Positions 53,040 through 62,899 of a stretch of DNA of 64,000 nt are shown piece after piece. The notes below the pieces were generated by a model that made no database searches, had not been told where the DNA came from, and was given only the letters and a program-made list of their open reading frames with translations. The position numbers were made by a program, and so were the translations under genes. Position 1 is the stretch's first letter. The number at the start of each line of letters is the position of its first letter. The DNA comes from Procambarus clarkii (taxonomy: Eukaryota > Arthropoda > Malacostraca > Decapoda > Cambaridae): positions 32,455,460-32,519,459 of the forward strand of contig NC_091165.1 in the NCBI RefSeq assembly GCF_040958095.1, read 5' to 3'.

Positions 53040-54998
53040 AGAATATTATCTTGGAACATTAATGGATTAAAAACTAGAGCGGTGGATGTACACTATTATA
53101 CTCTTAGAGAGGATATTGACATAGTAGCACTCCAGGAAACTGGGGATAGGGATGGTAGCATACTGAGGCTAAATGGCTATAGAGGTTTTCACTTATATGC
53201 TGATTTAGGAACTAGGGGGGGTCTCATGTTATGTCAAAAGTACCATACCTGCTGAGATAACTAGAATCCCTCAGAGATATAGAGGTATTGAAAGTATTAG
53301 CTTGCGGATACAATTACAAGACCGAGAGTTAAATTTCATTAATCTATACATCTCTGATGGCTCCCTTGATTTAAGATACTTGCCAGATTCCTTCTTTTCT
53401 GAAGATACACTTGTGGTAGGGGATTTTAATGCCAGACATCCAGCTTTAGGATCAAGGGGTAAAGCAAATAGGAATGGTTGCAGATGGTACCAGGAACATG
53501 AAGATGTTCAACTGCTGGGCGAGCCCTCTCCTACTCATTTGAGGGGAGGGAGATTAGATTATGCTTGTTTGATAAATGCTGAGGGCATAGAGGGGAATTG
53601 TCTTACTGTGGATGAAATGCTAAGTGAACATTTTGCATTACAAATACAGCTTAAAGTAGATAAAAAGCATGCCTGCCTTCAGAGGAAAAGGTTAAAGTTT
53701 AATAAGGGAGAATTAAGGGGTCTTGTTGGCCATATTAAGTCTTGGTATGATACTTATAAGCCAGTTTCGGCAGAAGCATTTTATGAAGATTTAATTAAGG
53801 AGGTAGATGTATTTAATGCAACATTGAACCGGAAACCATCTAGTATAAAAAGGCATCCCCCCAGAAAAGAAAATTATACACATGACAAGATGCTTAAGGG
53901 GTGGACATTAACAATGAGGAGAGCTCACAGGGATTGGAATAGGAATGGTAGGACTGAGGAAGGGAAGAATACTTTACTGGCAGTTGCTAGGCTGTGTGGG
54001 GAGAAGAGAAAGGAAATTAGGAGCAAGTATTGGCAGGAATTTGCAGAGAAAGTTGGGAGTAACAGAAACTTGAAGGAAATCTGGCAAGACGTAAATAAAA
54101 TAAGGGGTAAAAAGCATAATTTTGTTGCACATCCAGACCCGCAAGGAATTGCAAATGGGCTCGTAAATAAATGGGCGGAAGCTGCCAAACTTAGTTCATT
54201 ACCTGCTGTAACGAGAGAGTCGTTAGATTCTTGGAAAGATCTAAGAAAGGATTTTATACTTACAGCAGGTAACAGTGGTGATGTCACTTGCACAGGTATT
54301 GCCAGAGAAGAACTAATAACGGCGATTAAAGTTGGGAAATCTACCGCACCTGGGGAGGATGGAGTAACTTATGAAACACTTAATGAACTTGCCACTATGA
54401 CGAAAAGCCCACTTTTAGACCTCTTTAATATTAGTTATAAAGAGGGCAGTATTCCCAGTAAATGGAAAAAAGCTATGATCATCCCTATCCCTAAAGCCAA
54501 TGGAGAGTACAAACCTGTGTCTTTAACCTCGTGTTTTTGTAAAATGATGGAGAGGATCATTTTAAATAGACTTTTATATATAATAGGTGATCAGCTGTCT
54601 AGTAATTTGTTCGGGTTCCTCAGAGGCAAAAGTACCTCTGATTGTATTATTAAATGTCTAGCTAATGATAATGATTATTATAGATTTTTTATTGATTTAC
54701 AAGGAGCTTTTGATAAAGCCAACAAAGAGGTTATTTTATATAAATTAGCTGGTCTTGGTGTTAAAGGGAGATTATTGAGCTGGATAGGGGATTATCTTCA
54801 CGAACTAGGCACACCTCAAGGTGGTGTCCTAAGCCCTATGCTCTTCAATATACTTATGCACAAACTTATCCATGACATACCTGTACAACCTACGGAAACT
54901 GTTATATGTTATGCTGATGATATTTGTATTATGGCACACAGTAAACCAAGGCTACAAGTGTTACTTGATGCATTCTCCAAGAAAGTAGTAGAATGTGG
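53040..54998 (+). pseudogene. LINE-A ORF2: endonuclease and RT core
   Basis: First frame: RILSWNINGLKTRAVDVHYY, VALQETGD (catalytic Glu), YADLGTRGG. A 1-nt shift at the G7 run 53215-53221 moves reading to the long frame to 55005: VVGDFNARHPALGSRGKANR, HLRGGRLDYACL, EHFALQI (SDH motif degraded to SEH), then RT with STAPGEDGVTYETLNEL, MIIPIPKANGEYKPVSLTSC, FFIDLQGAFDKAN (motif A), GTPQGGVLSPMLFNILM (motif B) and CYADDICIMA (Asp-Asp). Between DYLH and ELGTPQGG about 20 residues usual for the family (compare LINE-D, about 60410-60475) are missing in frame. It shifts frame again at about 54995. Confidence 0.85.
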
Positions 54999-55268
54999 CT
55001 CATAATCTCTGTTGATAAAACAAGGGTTCTTATTCCCCATTCTCTTCATGTTAACTATACTATTAATGGAGTGCCCGTGGAGACTTGTGAGTCTTATAAA
55101 TATCTTGGAGTCGAGGTTAATGATACAAATCTCATCAGCAACCTGTGCAAAAAACTTTTTGAGCATCTTAAACCTCTCAAAACTCTTGTTGGCAAAGGAT
55201 TTTCCAATCCTATCTTAGTGATAGACTCCAATGTGTAGCCATTGGAGTCTGAACTACATCTTGCCAAT
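54993..55268 (+). pseudogene. LINE-A RT segment after motif C
   Basis: In a new frame: LIISVDKTRVLIPHSLH, ETCESYKYLGVEVNDTNLIS and HLKPLKTLVGKGFSNPIL before a stop at 55238. KYLGVEV is RT motif E. The SINE/LINE-B composite starts 4 nt after this segment, and the thumb resumes at 56948. Confidence 0.8.
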
Positions 55269-55271
55269 TAG

Positions 55272-55548
55272 CAGTCTCCGTGGTGTAGTGGTAAGACACT
55301 CGCCTGGCGTTCCGCGAGCGCTATGTCATGGGTTCGTATCCTGGCCGGGGAGGATTTACTGGGCGCAAATCCTTAACTGTAGCCTCTGTTTAACGCAACA
55401 GTAAAATGTGTACTTGGATGAAAAAACGATTCTTCGCGGCAGAGGATCGTATTCCAGGGACCTGCCCGAAACGCTACGCGTACTAGTGACTGTACAAGAA
55501 TGTAACAACTCTTGTATATATCTAAAAAAAAAAAAAAAAAAAAAAAAA
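55272..55548 (+). mobile_element. tRNA-derived SINE, copy 3
   Basis: Same box A, box B and 3' core as copies 1 and 2, with a 25-A tail (55524-55548). The tail passes through (TA)n straight into a 5'-truncated LINE-B copy. Inserted in LINE-A ORF2. Confidence 0.9.
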
Positions 55549-55564
55549 TATATATATATAACCT

Positions 55565-56475
55565 CTCCCACTCTACCAATAACCGTTGGAGTGCCACAGG
55601 GCAGCATCTTGGGACCTCTTCTATTTCTTATATACATCAATGATCTGCTTAATGTCTCTAACATTCTGAAACCTATTTTGTTTGCTGATGATACTACCCT
55701 CATCTACTCTAACCCCAACCCACATACACTAAATAATGTTGTTAATAATGAACTAAAAAAAAGTCCACTTATGGATGTCAACCAACAAACTAACACTTAA
55801 CATAGAAAAGACCTACTACATCTTATTTGGAAGCAAATCTACAAATGCAATTCAGCTTCAGATAGACAATGTAAACATTAGCAATAAAAATGATGGAAAG
55901 TTTCTTGGCCTATTCCTAGACAAGAGACTCAACTTCAGTACCCACATACAACACATAACTAAGAAAGTCTCTAAAACAGTTGGTATACTCTCCAAAATCA
56001 GATATTATGTTCCTAACTCTGCTCTCATCTCTCTATATTATGCACTAATCTATCAATATCTCAACTATGGTATCTGTGCATGGGGTTCAACCACTGCAAA
56101 CCACCTCAAGTCCATCATCACCCAGCAAAAATCTGCTATCAGAATAATATCAAATTCTGCTTTCAGACAACACTCAGCCCCCTTGTTTAACTCCCTAAAC
56201 ATGCTAAACATAATCTCACTCCATAAATTCTCTTGTGTCAACTACATTTACAAAACCCTGTTCTTAAATGCAAATCCTTGTCTGAAACTCTTCCTGGACA
56301 GATGTAATAGGACCCATTATCACCATACCAGAAATAAATATCTTTTTGATATCCCCAGAGTTAAACTTAATCTGTGTAAACACTCTATGCAAATAAAGGG
56401 ACCCAGTTTATGAAACTCACTCCCTAGTGAATTGAAAAGCTGTCCAACTTTTACATCATTCAAAATCAATACTAA
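55565..56475 (+). pseudogene. LINE-B RT C-terminal fragment
   Basis: [40 protein letters not shown] in one frame; an A8 run near 55755 shifts the frame, after which [33 protein letters not shown] and NKYLFDIPRVKLNL follow. A TGG-to-TGA type stop ends it at 56413, before the last 30 codons seen in the intact copy. Very similar to 43456-46398. Confidence 0.88.
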
Positions 56476-56941
56476 AAAGTACCTAATTTCATCTTCATAG
56501 TTTTTCACTTTTTGCTTTAAAATTGCACTGTATCTATTGCTATCCAATCTCCCAATCTTTATGTACCCAATCTGAACATCTTTACCATTGTGATCATTGC
56601 TGTCTTCTTATATGTACTGTCAATCTGCTGCATGGTGTCTATTAATCTTGTTTAAATTACCAATCAAGCTGTTAATGTAATCAATCAGAGCTTTAATATA
56701 ACAATGTGCTTTAATATACCTACTTATCTCTCTCATCTCATTTTTCTCTTGCAATGTATTTATCATTTATCAATTCTGATAGAAATTACCTACTTAAAAT
56801 TATCTGTTAGATTAAGGACCTGCCCGAAACGCTGCGCGTACTAGTGGCTTTACAAGAGTGTAAATACTGTACTATCAAATGTATTCTCACAAACCCAATG
56901 TACCTTCTTGTATATATATAAATAAAATAAATAAAAAATAA
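55565..56941 (+). mobile_element. LINE-B, 5'-truncated copy
   Basis: Starts just before RT motif B and ends with the LINE-B 3' UTR (CCTGCCCGAAACGCTGCGCG, TAGTGGCTTTACAAGAGTGT, CTTGTATATATATAAATAAA). It is joined without a gap to SINE copy 3 and followed at 56942 by LINE-A sequence. Confidence 0.88.
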
Positions 56942-57633
56942 AATAAATTTGGCATTAACAAAAAATATGCTCGTAATTTTTATATTGCCTTTATACGATC
57001 TGTTGTTGATTATTATGACTTGCATCTTCTTAATTTTTCTCCTAAACAATTACAAGGCCTAGATGTAGTACAGAACGATGCCCTGCACATCATCCTGGGT
57101 TGTCCTAGAACTGTCAGAATTGTTAACATGAGAAAGGAACTAAACTTACCTTCCATTTACGAAAGAATAGTTCTACTTAGTACTATGTGTTGTGCCAAAA
57201 CTTTGAAAAATAATGGTTCCCCAGCTCTATTCAAATTACATTGCGATCCATTCTAAACAATTTTGAATGTTCCCTCAATCCGCCGCAAAAAGCTCCTTAC
57301 AGTATGTGGCTCAGTTGTTGTGCCTATAATCTTCTGAAACTGAATGTGTCTCTTAACCCTGATAAAACTGTTCACTATATTCCCCCTTGGAAAGATGTGG
57401 AGGTCTCTCTGCATTATGCCCCCATCAGTGTAAAACAAATGTATAACACTGACATTTTGAGATGTATAACATTAGAAGCTATTGACAGTCATCTTCAAAA
57501 TCTCAAACCGACTATATCCTATGCCTTTACTGATGGCTTTGTGCAGTTAGGCACTGGTAGAACAGGTTGTGCATGTGCAGTATATAAAGGGAATGAAATG
57601 ATCATGTCTATGTTGTGTCAGCAGAGAGATGCC
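56942..57633 (+). pseudogene. LINE-A RT thumb and start of RNase H
   Basis: Continues the LINE-A ORF2 after the composite insertion: FGINKKYARNFYIAFIRSVV, LQGLDVVQNDALHIILGCPR, MRKELNLPSIYERIV. A frameshift near 57245 follows, then YNLLKLNVSLNPDKTVHYIP, ILRCITLEAIDSHLQNLKPT and ISYAFTDGFVQLGTGRTGCA, where TDG holds the first catalytic Asp of RNase H. Cut off at about 57630, before the catalytic Glu. Confidence 0.8.
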
Positions 57634-58540
57634 AGGTAAGAACCACAAAACAGGAAACTCGACAAGTCCTTCTCACAGTAAGAGGACGGATCCCGGAGAA
57701 ACTTGACCTTGGAATCTGGGGCGTGTTCCAACACAGGCCTTACACCCCAGAACCCCTAAGATGCTTCAGATGTCAGAGATTTGGGCATCACAAAGATGGC
57801 TGCCAACGCCCAGTGAGGTGCGGAGTCTGCAGCCAGCCCCACGACACAAAAATATGCATTGATAAACAAAAGGGAAACCACCCTGTCCAAGCAAAGTGCC
57901 CAAATTGCTCCAAGGCACATCACGCCTGGAACTTGAAAGGCTCAAAAGGCTTCAAGCGAACCCTACCACGCCTACAGCGGAGACGAAGCCCCCACCAAAA
58001 CTTATACCAGCTTCCCTGCCCACTAAAACCGCGTGGAGTCCACCTGTTCAGGTAGAGGGGGCACATGGCCCTTCACCATCGGCCATGGTGAAGGGTGTGA
58101 AGGCCTCCGTACAGGACAAAAAGACAGATGGAGGACACAAGAAACATGTTCAAAGCAGTCGCCCTCCCACTGCATCCAGTAAGCACACTGGGGGCAATAA
58201 GGTAAGAGTAACAATTCCAATATCAAAGTGACCACTGAGAAGGGTCAAAAAGAAGCCAGGCCCCAAACCTGCGCAACAGTAAATAGTGCTCCCGCACAAC
58301 TGGACACTCTCAGGCCAAAGCTCAAAACTTTGGTCACGGAATTGGTTGAAAATCTGCTGTCATCACATGGTATCAAGCAAACCACAGAAACTCGGAAGAC
58401 AATTGAGCACAAGCTCAAGAACTTCAAAAATATAATATCTTCAACTTCAAGAATGCAGAGCAGGAGACACTCCCCTAAAAAAAACAGTCCAGCTCGTCTG
58501 AAAACGACCTTGATGAATCAATTTCAGGTCCACTAAGATC
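57634..58540 (+). pseudogene. LINE-D ORF1 (zinc-knuckle protein) fragment
   Basis: Frame 57615-58055 reads VRGRIPEKLDLGIWGVFQHR, then CFRCQRFGHHKDGC, CGVCSQPHDTKIC and CPNCSKAHHAWN: two full knuckles and a third without its last Cys. A shift near 57940 moves reading to 57896-58231 (TPTAETKPPPKLIPASLPTK, a Pro/Lys-rich tail). A third frame (58228-58536) shows LKTLVTELVENLLSSHGIKQ and TRKTIEHKLKNFK. The N-terminal part is missing. Confidence 0.75.
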
Positions 58541-58619
58541 TTTTACACCAATCACAACTTCCATGGCGCGTTCATCAGACTCCATGGATACCACGGTAAT
58601 ATCAGCAAATTCCAAGAAC

Positions 58620-59324
58620 CTAGAGGTCTAAAGATCCTGCAATGGAATGCGCAAGGACTGCGCACTAAATTGCAACACTTACAGTGCATAGCAGCAACCA
58701 AAGGCATAAACATCCTGATACTGCAGGAGAGCTTGCTTTGAGCCAGATTAGAACCTAAAATCTCAGGCTATAGATAGAGGCTTCTTCCTTCCATGGATCA
58801 ATGGGCAATCCAGGGGATGTGCAATCTATGTAAAATGTGACCTGATCTCCAAGTCCATAACCAGCCCACCCAATTGTGGAGCAGGGACAGAGGTAATGGG
58901 AGTCACCATTGAGCTAAGACACGACAAACTTGAAGTGTTCAATGAGTACAGGTCTCCACAAGCCGAAATGGATCTCTCTGTGTTATTTGGACACGCGACA
59001 ACATCAAACACAATCATTTGTGGAGATTTTAATGCCCATCATCGATTGGCACTGGGCTTGAACACAACAAATGAGGCTGGCATTCACATTGCACATCTAC
59101 TGGACCAGCTTCCAGAAATACAAATCCTAAACAAGAATGAACCTACCCACATCCAAGGAGGCAGATTAGACCTAACCTTCGTTTCAGCCTCCCTAAGAGA
59201 TGCAGCAACATGGTCAGTTGAGCCCACACTCACAAGCGACCACTATGGGGTCCAAATTGATCTTCAGTTAGACCTACCCACCCCACCCCACCTCCATCTG
59301 AACCTGGAACTTTGCTTTAGCTGA
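58620..59324 (+). pseudogene. LINE-D ORF2 endonuclease
   Basis: LKILQWNAQGLRTKLQHLQC and INILILQES (catalytic Glu) come first and end in a stop at 58739. After shifts, GVTIELRHDKLEVFNEYRSP, TIICGDFNAHHRLALGLNTT, THIQGGRLDLTFVSASL and LTSDHYGVQIDLQLD (SDH motif intact) follow. The APE-type endonuclease fold is recognisable throughout. Confidence 0.85.
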
Positions 59325-60693
59325 CTGGGACCGATTTCAAAACCTCATTTCAGAGTGGCATAGAAACTATGATTTTCCCAAAGACATTAATCAGGCAGAA
59401 CAAGAATTTGTCAAAGCGATTCAAAGTGCAGTCAACCACTCAATCCCACTGAAAAAACAGTCCGCCGGACACCATAAAGATCATTGGTACTATTGCGAAC
59501 GTGTCAAAAAACTCAACCATAGACTCAACAGAACAAGAAAGCTATACAAAAAGCAGCCAAGTGACCGCAACAGGACCTTACTTTGTGAGGTCAAGGAACA
59601 TGTGCATCGAGAGACCAGACAAATAAAAGAACAAAAGTGGCTGGAATGGTGTTCACACCTGAATGAACACACCTCTCTCGGAGAGATGTGGCAGCAAATT
59701 CACCAGGCCAAAGGGAATAAAACACCTAAAGCTCCACACCCCAAGGATCCTCAACAGGAAGCCGAAGTACTGGCAACCAGGTTTGCAGAGAGAGCAGCCA
59801 GCAATCAACTTCCACCAGATGTATTAGCAGTACAGACCGGACTAGAGGAAGAAAGGTGGCACAGAATCCTTACAGCATGTGAAGAAGTCTCTGACACTAA
59901 TGCCCCCTTCACACTGGATGAGCTCAATCGGGCTAAGAAAAACTCCAAGGATACATCCCCTGGAGCCGACAAAATAACCTATAAAATGATTAGAAACCTC
60001 GGCCCAGAGGGAGACGCTGCATACCTAAGGTTAATTAATTTAGCCTGGACTTCTCAAACTAGACCTTCTGCTTGGAATAGAGCAGACATAGTGCCGATCC
60101 CAAAACCCAAAGATCCAGCTAATCCCAGGCCCATCTCTCTCCAAAGCTGTGCAGCCAAGACGGCTGACAGAATGGCACTCAACAGACTGGAGTGGAAAAT
60201 GCCTAAATTGCACCATGATATGTATGCCTATAGAAGAGGGGTTGGCACAGTGGAATGTATTACAACTTTGTTAGCCCACTTGAATGACAGACCAGGAATG
60301 CTGATATTCCTGGACCTCGAAAAAGCCTTTGAACTGGCTAGCGCCCCAGCTATTCTCTGCTGCCTCATTGACAAAGAGGTCAGAGGCAACCTGCTCTCCT
60401 GGACCAAAAACTGTCTCATAAACAGAGAAGCAAGAGTAAAACTTCATGGCACAGTCTCTGAGTACAAAAGACATGAAAATGGTACACCACAAGGAGGTAT
60501 TCTTAGCCCTCTTCTCTTCAACTGTTTAATGGAAAGAATAATGAGGTTGAAACTCCCACATCACTGCAGGCTGCTAAACTACGCGGACGACTTTGTCATC
60601 ATCATAAAAGGAAGGGATGCGGCGCGCCTTGCACCCAAATGCTTAGACTGCATCAGTAAAGAGGCAAAACAGATTGGGATCAAACTCAACTGA
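59305..60693 (+). pseudogene. LINE-D ORF2 linker and reverse transcriptase
   Basis: Frame shifted from the endonuclease near 59305 (WNFALADWDRFQNLISEWHR), open to 60693. RT landmarks: DTSPGADKITYKMIRNLGPE, ADIVPIPKPKDPANPRPISL, FLDLEKAFELASAPAI (motif A), LINREARVKLHGTVSEYKRH, NGTPQGGILSPLLFNCLMER (motif B), LLNYADDFVIIIKG (Asp-Asp) and KQIGIKLN (motif D region). The stop at 60693 falls at an imperfect local duplication of CAGATTGG..ATCAAAC. RNase H and the C-terminal zinc motif are absent. Confidence 0.88.
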
Positions 60694-60725
60694 TACAGAT
60701 TGGTATCAAACACCAAACTCAAATT

Positions 60726-60726
<1 letters not shown>

Positions 60727-60784
<58 letters not shown>
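60727..60784 (+). repeat. (GT)29 microsatellite, tail of LINE-E
   Basis: A perfect dinucleotide run. On the minus strand it is the (AC)n that follows the LINE-E 3' end GGTGAGTAC. Confidence 0.95.
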
Positions 60785-60787
<3 letters not shown>

Positions 60788-62543
60788 CACCTATTTGTAC
60801 TCACCTATTTGTGCTTGCAGGATCGAGCATTGACTCTTGGATCCCGCCTTTCTAGCTATCGGTTGTTTACAGCAATGACTCCTGTCCCATTTCCCTATCA
60901 TACCTAGTTTTAAAAGTATGAATAGTATTTGCTTCCACAACCTGTTCCCCAAGTGCATTCCATTTTTCTACTACTCTCACGCTAAAAGAAAACTTCCTAA
61001 CATCTCTGTGACTCATCTGAGTTTCCAGTTTCCACCCATGTCCCCTCGTTCTGTTATTATTACGTGTGAACATTTCATCTATTTCCACTTTGTCAATTCC
61101 CCTGAGTATTTTATATGTCCCTATCATATCTCCTCTCTCCCTTCTTTTCTCTAGTGTCATAAGGTTCAGTTCCTTCAGCCGCTCTTCATATCCCATCCCT
61201 CGTAACTCTGGGACAAGCCTCGTCGCAAACCTCTGAACCTTTTCCAGTTTCTTTATGTGTTTCTTCAGGTGGGGGCTCCATGATGGCGCGGCATACTCTA
61301 AGACGGGTCTCACGTAGGCAGTGTAAAGCGCCCTAAAAGCCTCCTCATTTAGGTTTCTGAATGAAGTTCTAATTTTCGCCAGTGTAGAGTACGCTGCTGT
61401 CATTATCCTATTTATATGTGCCTCAGGAGTTAGATTAGGTGTCACATCCACTCCCAGGTCTCTTTCTCGAATCGTTACAGGTAGGCTGTTCCCCTTCATT
61501 GTGTACTGTCCCTTTGGTCTCCTGTCACCTGATCCCATTTCCATAACTTTACATTTACTGGTGTTAAACTCCAGTAGCCATTTCCCTGACCATCTCTGCA
61601 GCCTGTTTAAGTCATCTTGGAGGATCCTACAATCCTCGTCTGTCACAACTCTTCTCATTAACTTTGCGTCATCCGCAAACATTGACATGTATGATTCCAC
61701 TCCTGTAAACATATCATTTACGTAAATTAGAAAGAGGATTGGTCCCAGCACCGATCCTTGAGGTACTCCACTTGTTACTGTTCGCCAGTCCGACTTTTCG
61801 CCCCTTACCATTACCCTCTGGCTCCTTCCTGTTAGGTAGTTCTTCACCCATACTAGGGCCTTTCCGCTTACTCCTGCCTGCCTCTCAAGTTTGTATAGCA
61901 GTCTCATGTGCGGTACCGTATCAAAGGCCTTTTGGCAGTCAAGAAATATGCAGTCTGCCCAGCCTTCTCTGTCCTGCCTTATCCTTGTTACTTTATCATA
62001 GAATTCTAAAAGGTTTGTTAGGCATGATTTCCCTGTCCAGAACCCATGTTGGTGCTTGTTTACAAACCCAATGCTCTCCAGGTGCTCAACAAGTCTTAGC
62101 CTAATTATTCTTTCAAGTATTTTGCAGGGGATGCTTGTCAGTGATACGGGTCTGTAGTTAAGTGCCTCCTCCCTATCACCCTTTTTGAAAATCGGTACGA
62201 CATTTGCCTCCTTCCAGCAACTGGGCAATTCTCCCGACATAAGTGACTCATTAAAGATCATTGCCAGAGGCACGCTGAGAGCCTGCGCTGCCTCTTTGAG
62301 TATCCACGGTGATACTTTGTCTGGTCCAACAGCTTTATTTGCATCCAGTGTTGTCAACTGTTTCATTACATCCTCTGCTGTCACCTCTATATCCGATAGT
62401 CTTTCATCTTGGGTAATCTCTTCTAACAATGGGAGCTGCTCAGGCTCGGTTGTGAACACTCCATGGAATTTTGCATTCAGTACCTCGCAGATTTCCTTGT
62501 CGCTTTCTGTATATGCCCCTTCTGTTTTCCTCAGTCTTGTCAC
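60785..62543 (-). mobile_element. LINE-E (CR1/L2-like), 5'-truncated
   Basis: Minus strand: RT ORF (62543-60867), short 3' UTR and an (AC)n tail. Its 5' end coincides with the (GT)n at 62545-62683, which is the tail of LINE-F. The same 3' end sequence (AATAGGTGAGTAC/AATTAGGTGAGTAC) is found at both elements. Confidence 0.88.
60867..62543 (-). CDS. LINE-E reverse transcriptase ORF
   Basis: A frame of 558 codons without a stop, but lacking the endonuclease, so it is a 5'-truncated ORF2 (its first codon is not an ATG). Landmarks: LDANKAVGPDKVSPWILKEA, NVVPIFKKGDREEALNYRPV, DCIFLDCQKAFDTVPH (motif A), SGVPQGSVLGPILFLIYVND (motif B), MSMFADDAKLMRR (Asp-Asp), RDLGVDVTPNLTPEAHINRI, then a conserved C-terminal region LYTAYVRPVLEYAAPSWSPH, LEKVQRFATRLVPEL, RGDMIGTYKILRGIDKV and FSFSVRVVEKWNALGEQVVE. 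No RNase H. Typical of the CR1/L2 group. The clean frame suggests a recent copy. Confidence 0.85.
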   Translation of the reverse strand: MTRLRKTEGAYTESDKEICEVLNAKFHGVFTTEPEQLPLLEEITQDERLSDIEVTAEDVMKQLTTLDANKAVGPDKVSPWILKEAAQALSVPLAMIFNESLMSGELPSCWKEANVVPIFKKGDREEALNYRPVSLTSIPCKILERIIRLRLVEHLESIGFVNKHQHGFWTGKSCLTNLLEFYDKVTRIRQDREGWADCIFLDCQKAFDTVPHMRLLYKLERQAGVSGKALVWVKNYLTGRSQRVMVRGEKSDWRTVTSGVPQGSVLGPILFLIYVNDMFTGVESYMSMFADDAKLMRRVVTDEDCRILQDDLNRLQRWSGKWLLEFNTSKCKVMEMGSGDRRPKGQYTMKGNSLPVTIRERDLGVDVTPNLTPEAHINRIMTAAYSTLAKIRTSFRNLNEEAFRALYTAYVRPVLEYAAPSWSPHLKKHIKKLEKVQRFATRLVPELRGMGYEERLKELNLMTLEKRRERGDMIGTYKILRGIDKVEIDEMFTRNNNRTRGHGWKLETQMSHRDVRKFSFSVRVVEKWNALGEQVVEANTIHTFKTRYDREMGQESLL

Positions 62544-62686
<143 letters not shown>

Positions 62687-62704
62687 CACCTAATTGTCCT
62701 TGCA

Positions 62705-62741
62705 GGGCTCAAAGGCTCAAAGAGCAAAGAGCTTTGAGCCC
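62705..62741. repeat. 10-bp inverted repeat in LINE-F 3' UTR
   Basis: GGGCTCAAAG (62705-62714) and CTTTGAGCCC (62732-62741) are exact reverse complements, separated by 17 nt made of partial copies (GCTCAAAGAG, CAAAGAG). Confidence 0.9.
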
Positions 62742-62899
62742 TTGCAGGGCTCAAAGAGCTCTGGCTCTTTGGTCCCGCCTCTCAACCGTTAATCAACAGG
62801 TGTACAGGTTCCTGAGCCTATTGGGCTCTATCATATCTACATTTGAAACTGTGTATGGAGTCAGCCTCCACCACATCACTGCCTAATGCATTCCATCTG

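Larger units (their letters stand above)
52530..57633 (+). mobile_element. LINE-A copy 2, with nested insertions
   Basis: Plus strand: ORF1 C-terminus (52530-52864), ORF2 endonuclease, RT and the start of RNase H (52856-57633). Interrupted by a minus-strand LINE-C tail (52866-53000) and by a SINE plus LINE-B composite (55272-56941). It ends at about 57630 where LINE-D begins. Multiple frameshifts: dead. Confidence 0.85.
57634..60724 (+). mobile_element. LINE-D (I-like), truncated at both ends
   Basis: Plus strand: part of ORF1 with zinc knuckles, the ORF1/ORF2 junction, endonuclease and RT up to just after motif C/D. It starts inside the RNase H frame of LINE-A and ends at the (GT)n that forms the 3' tail of LINE-E. 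Several frameshifts and stops. Confidence 0.85.
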
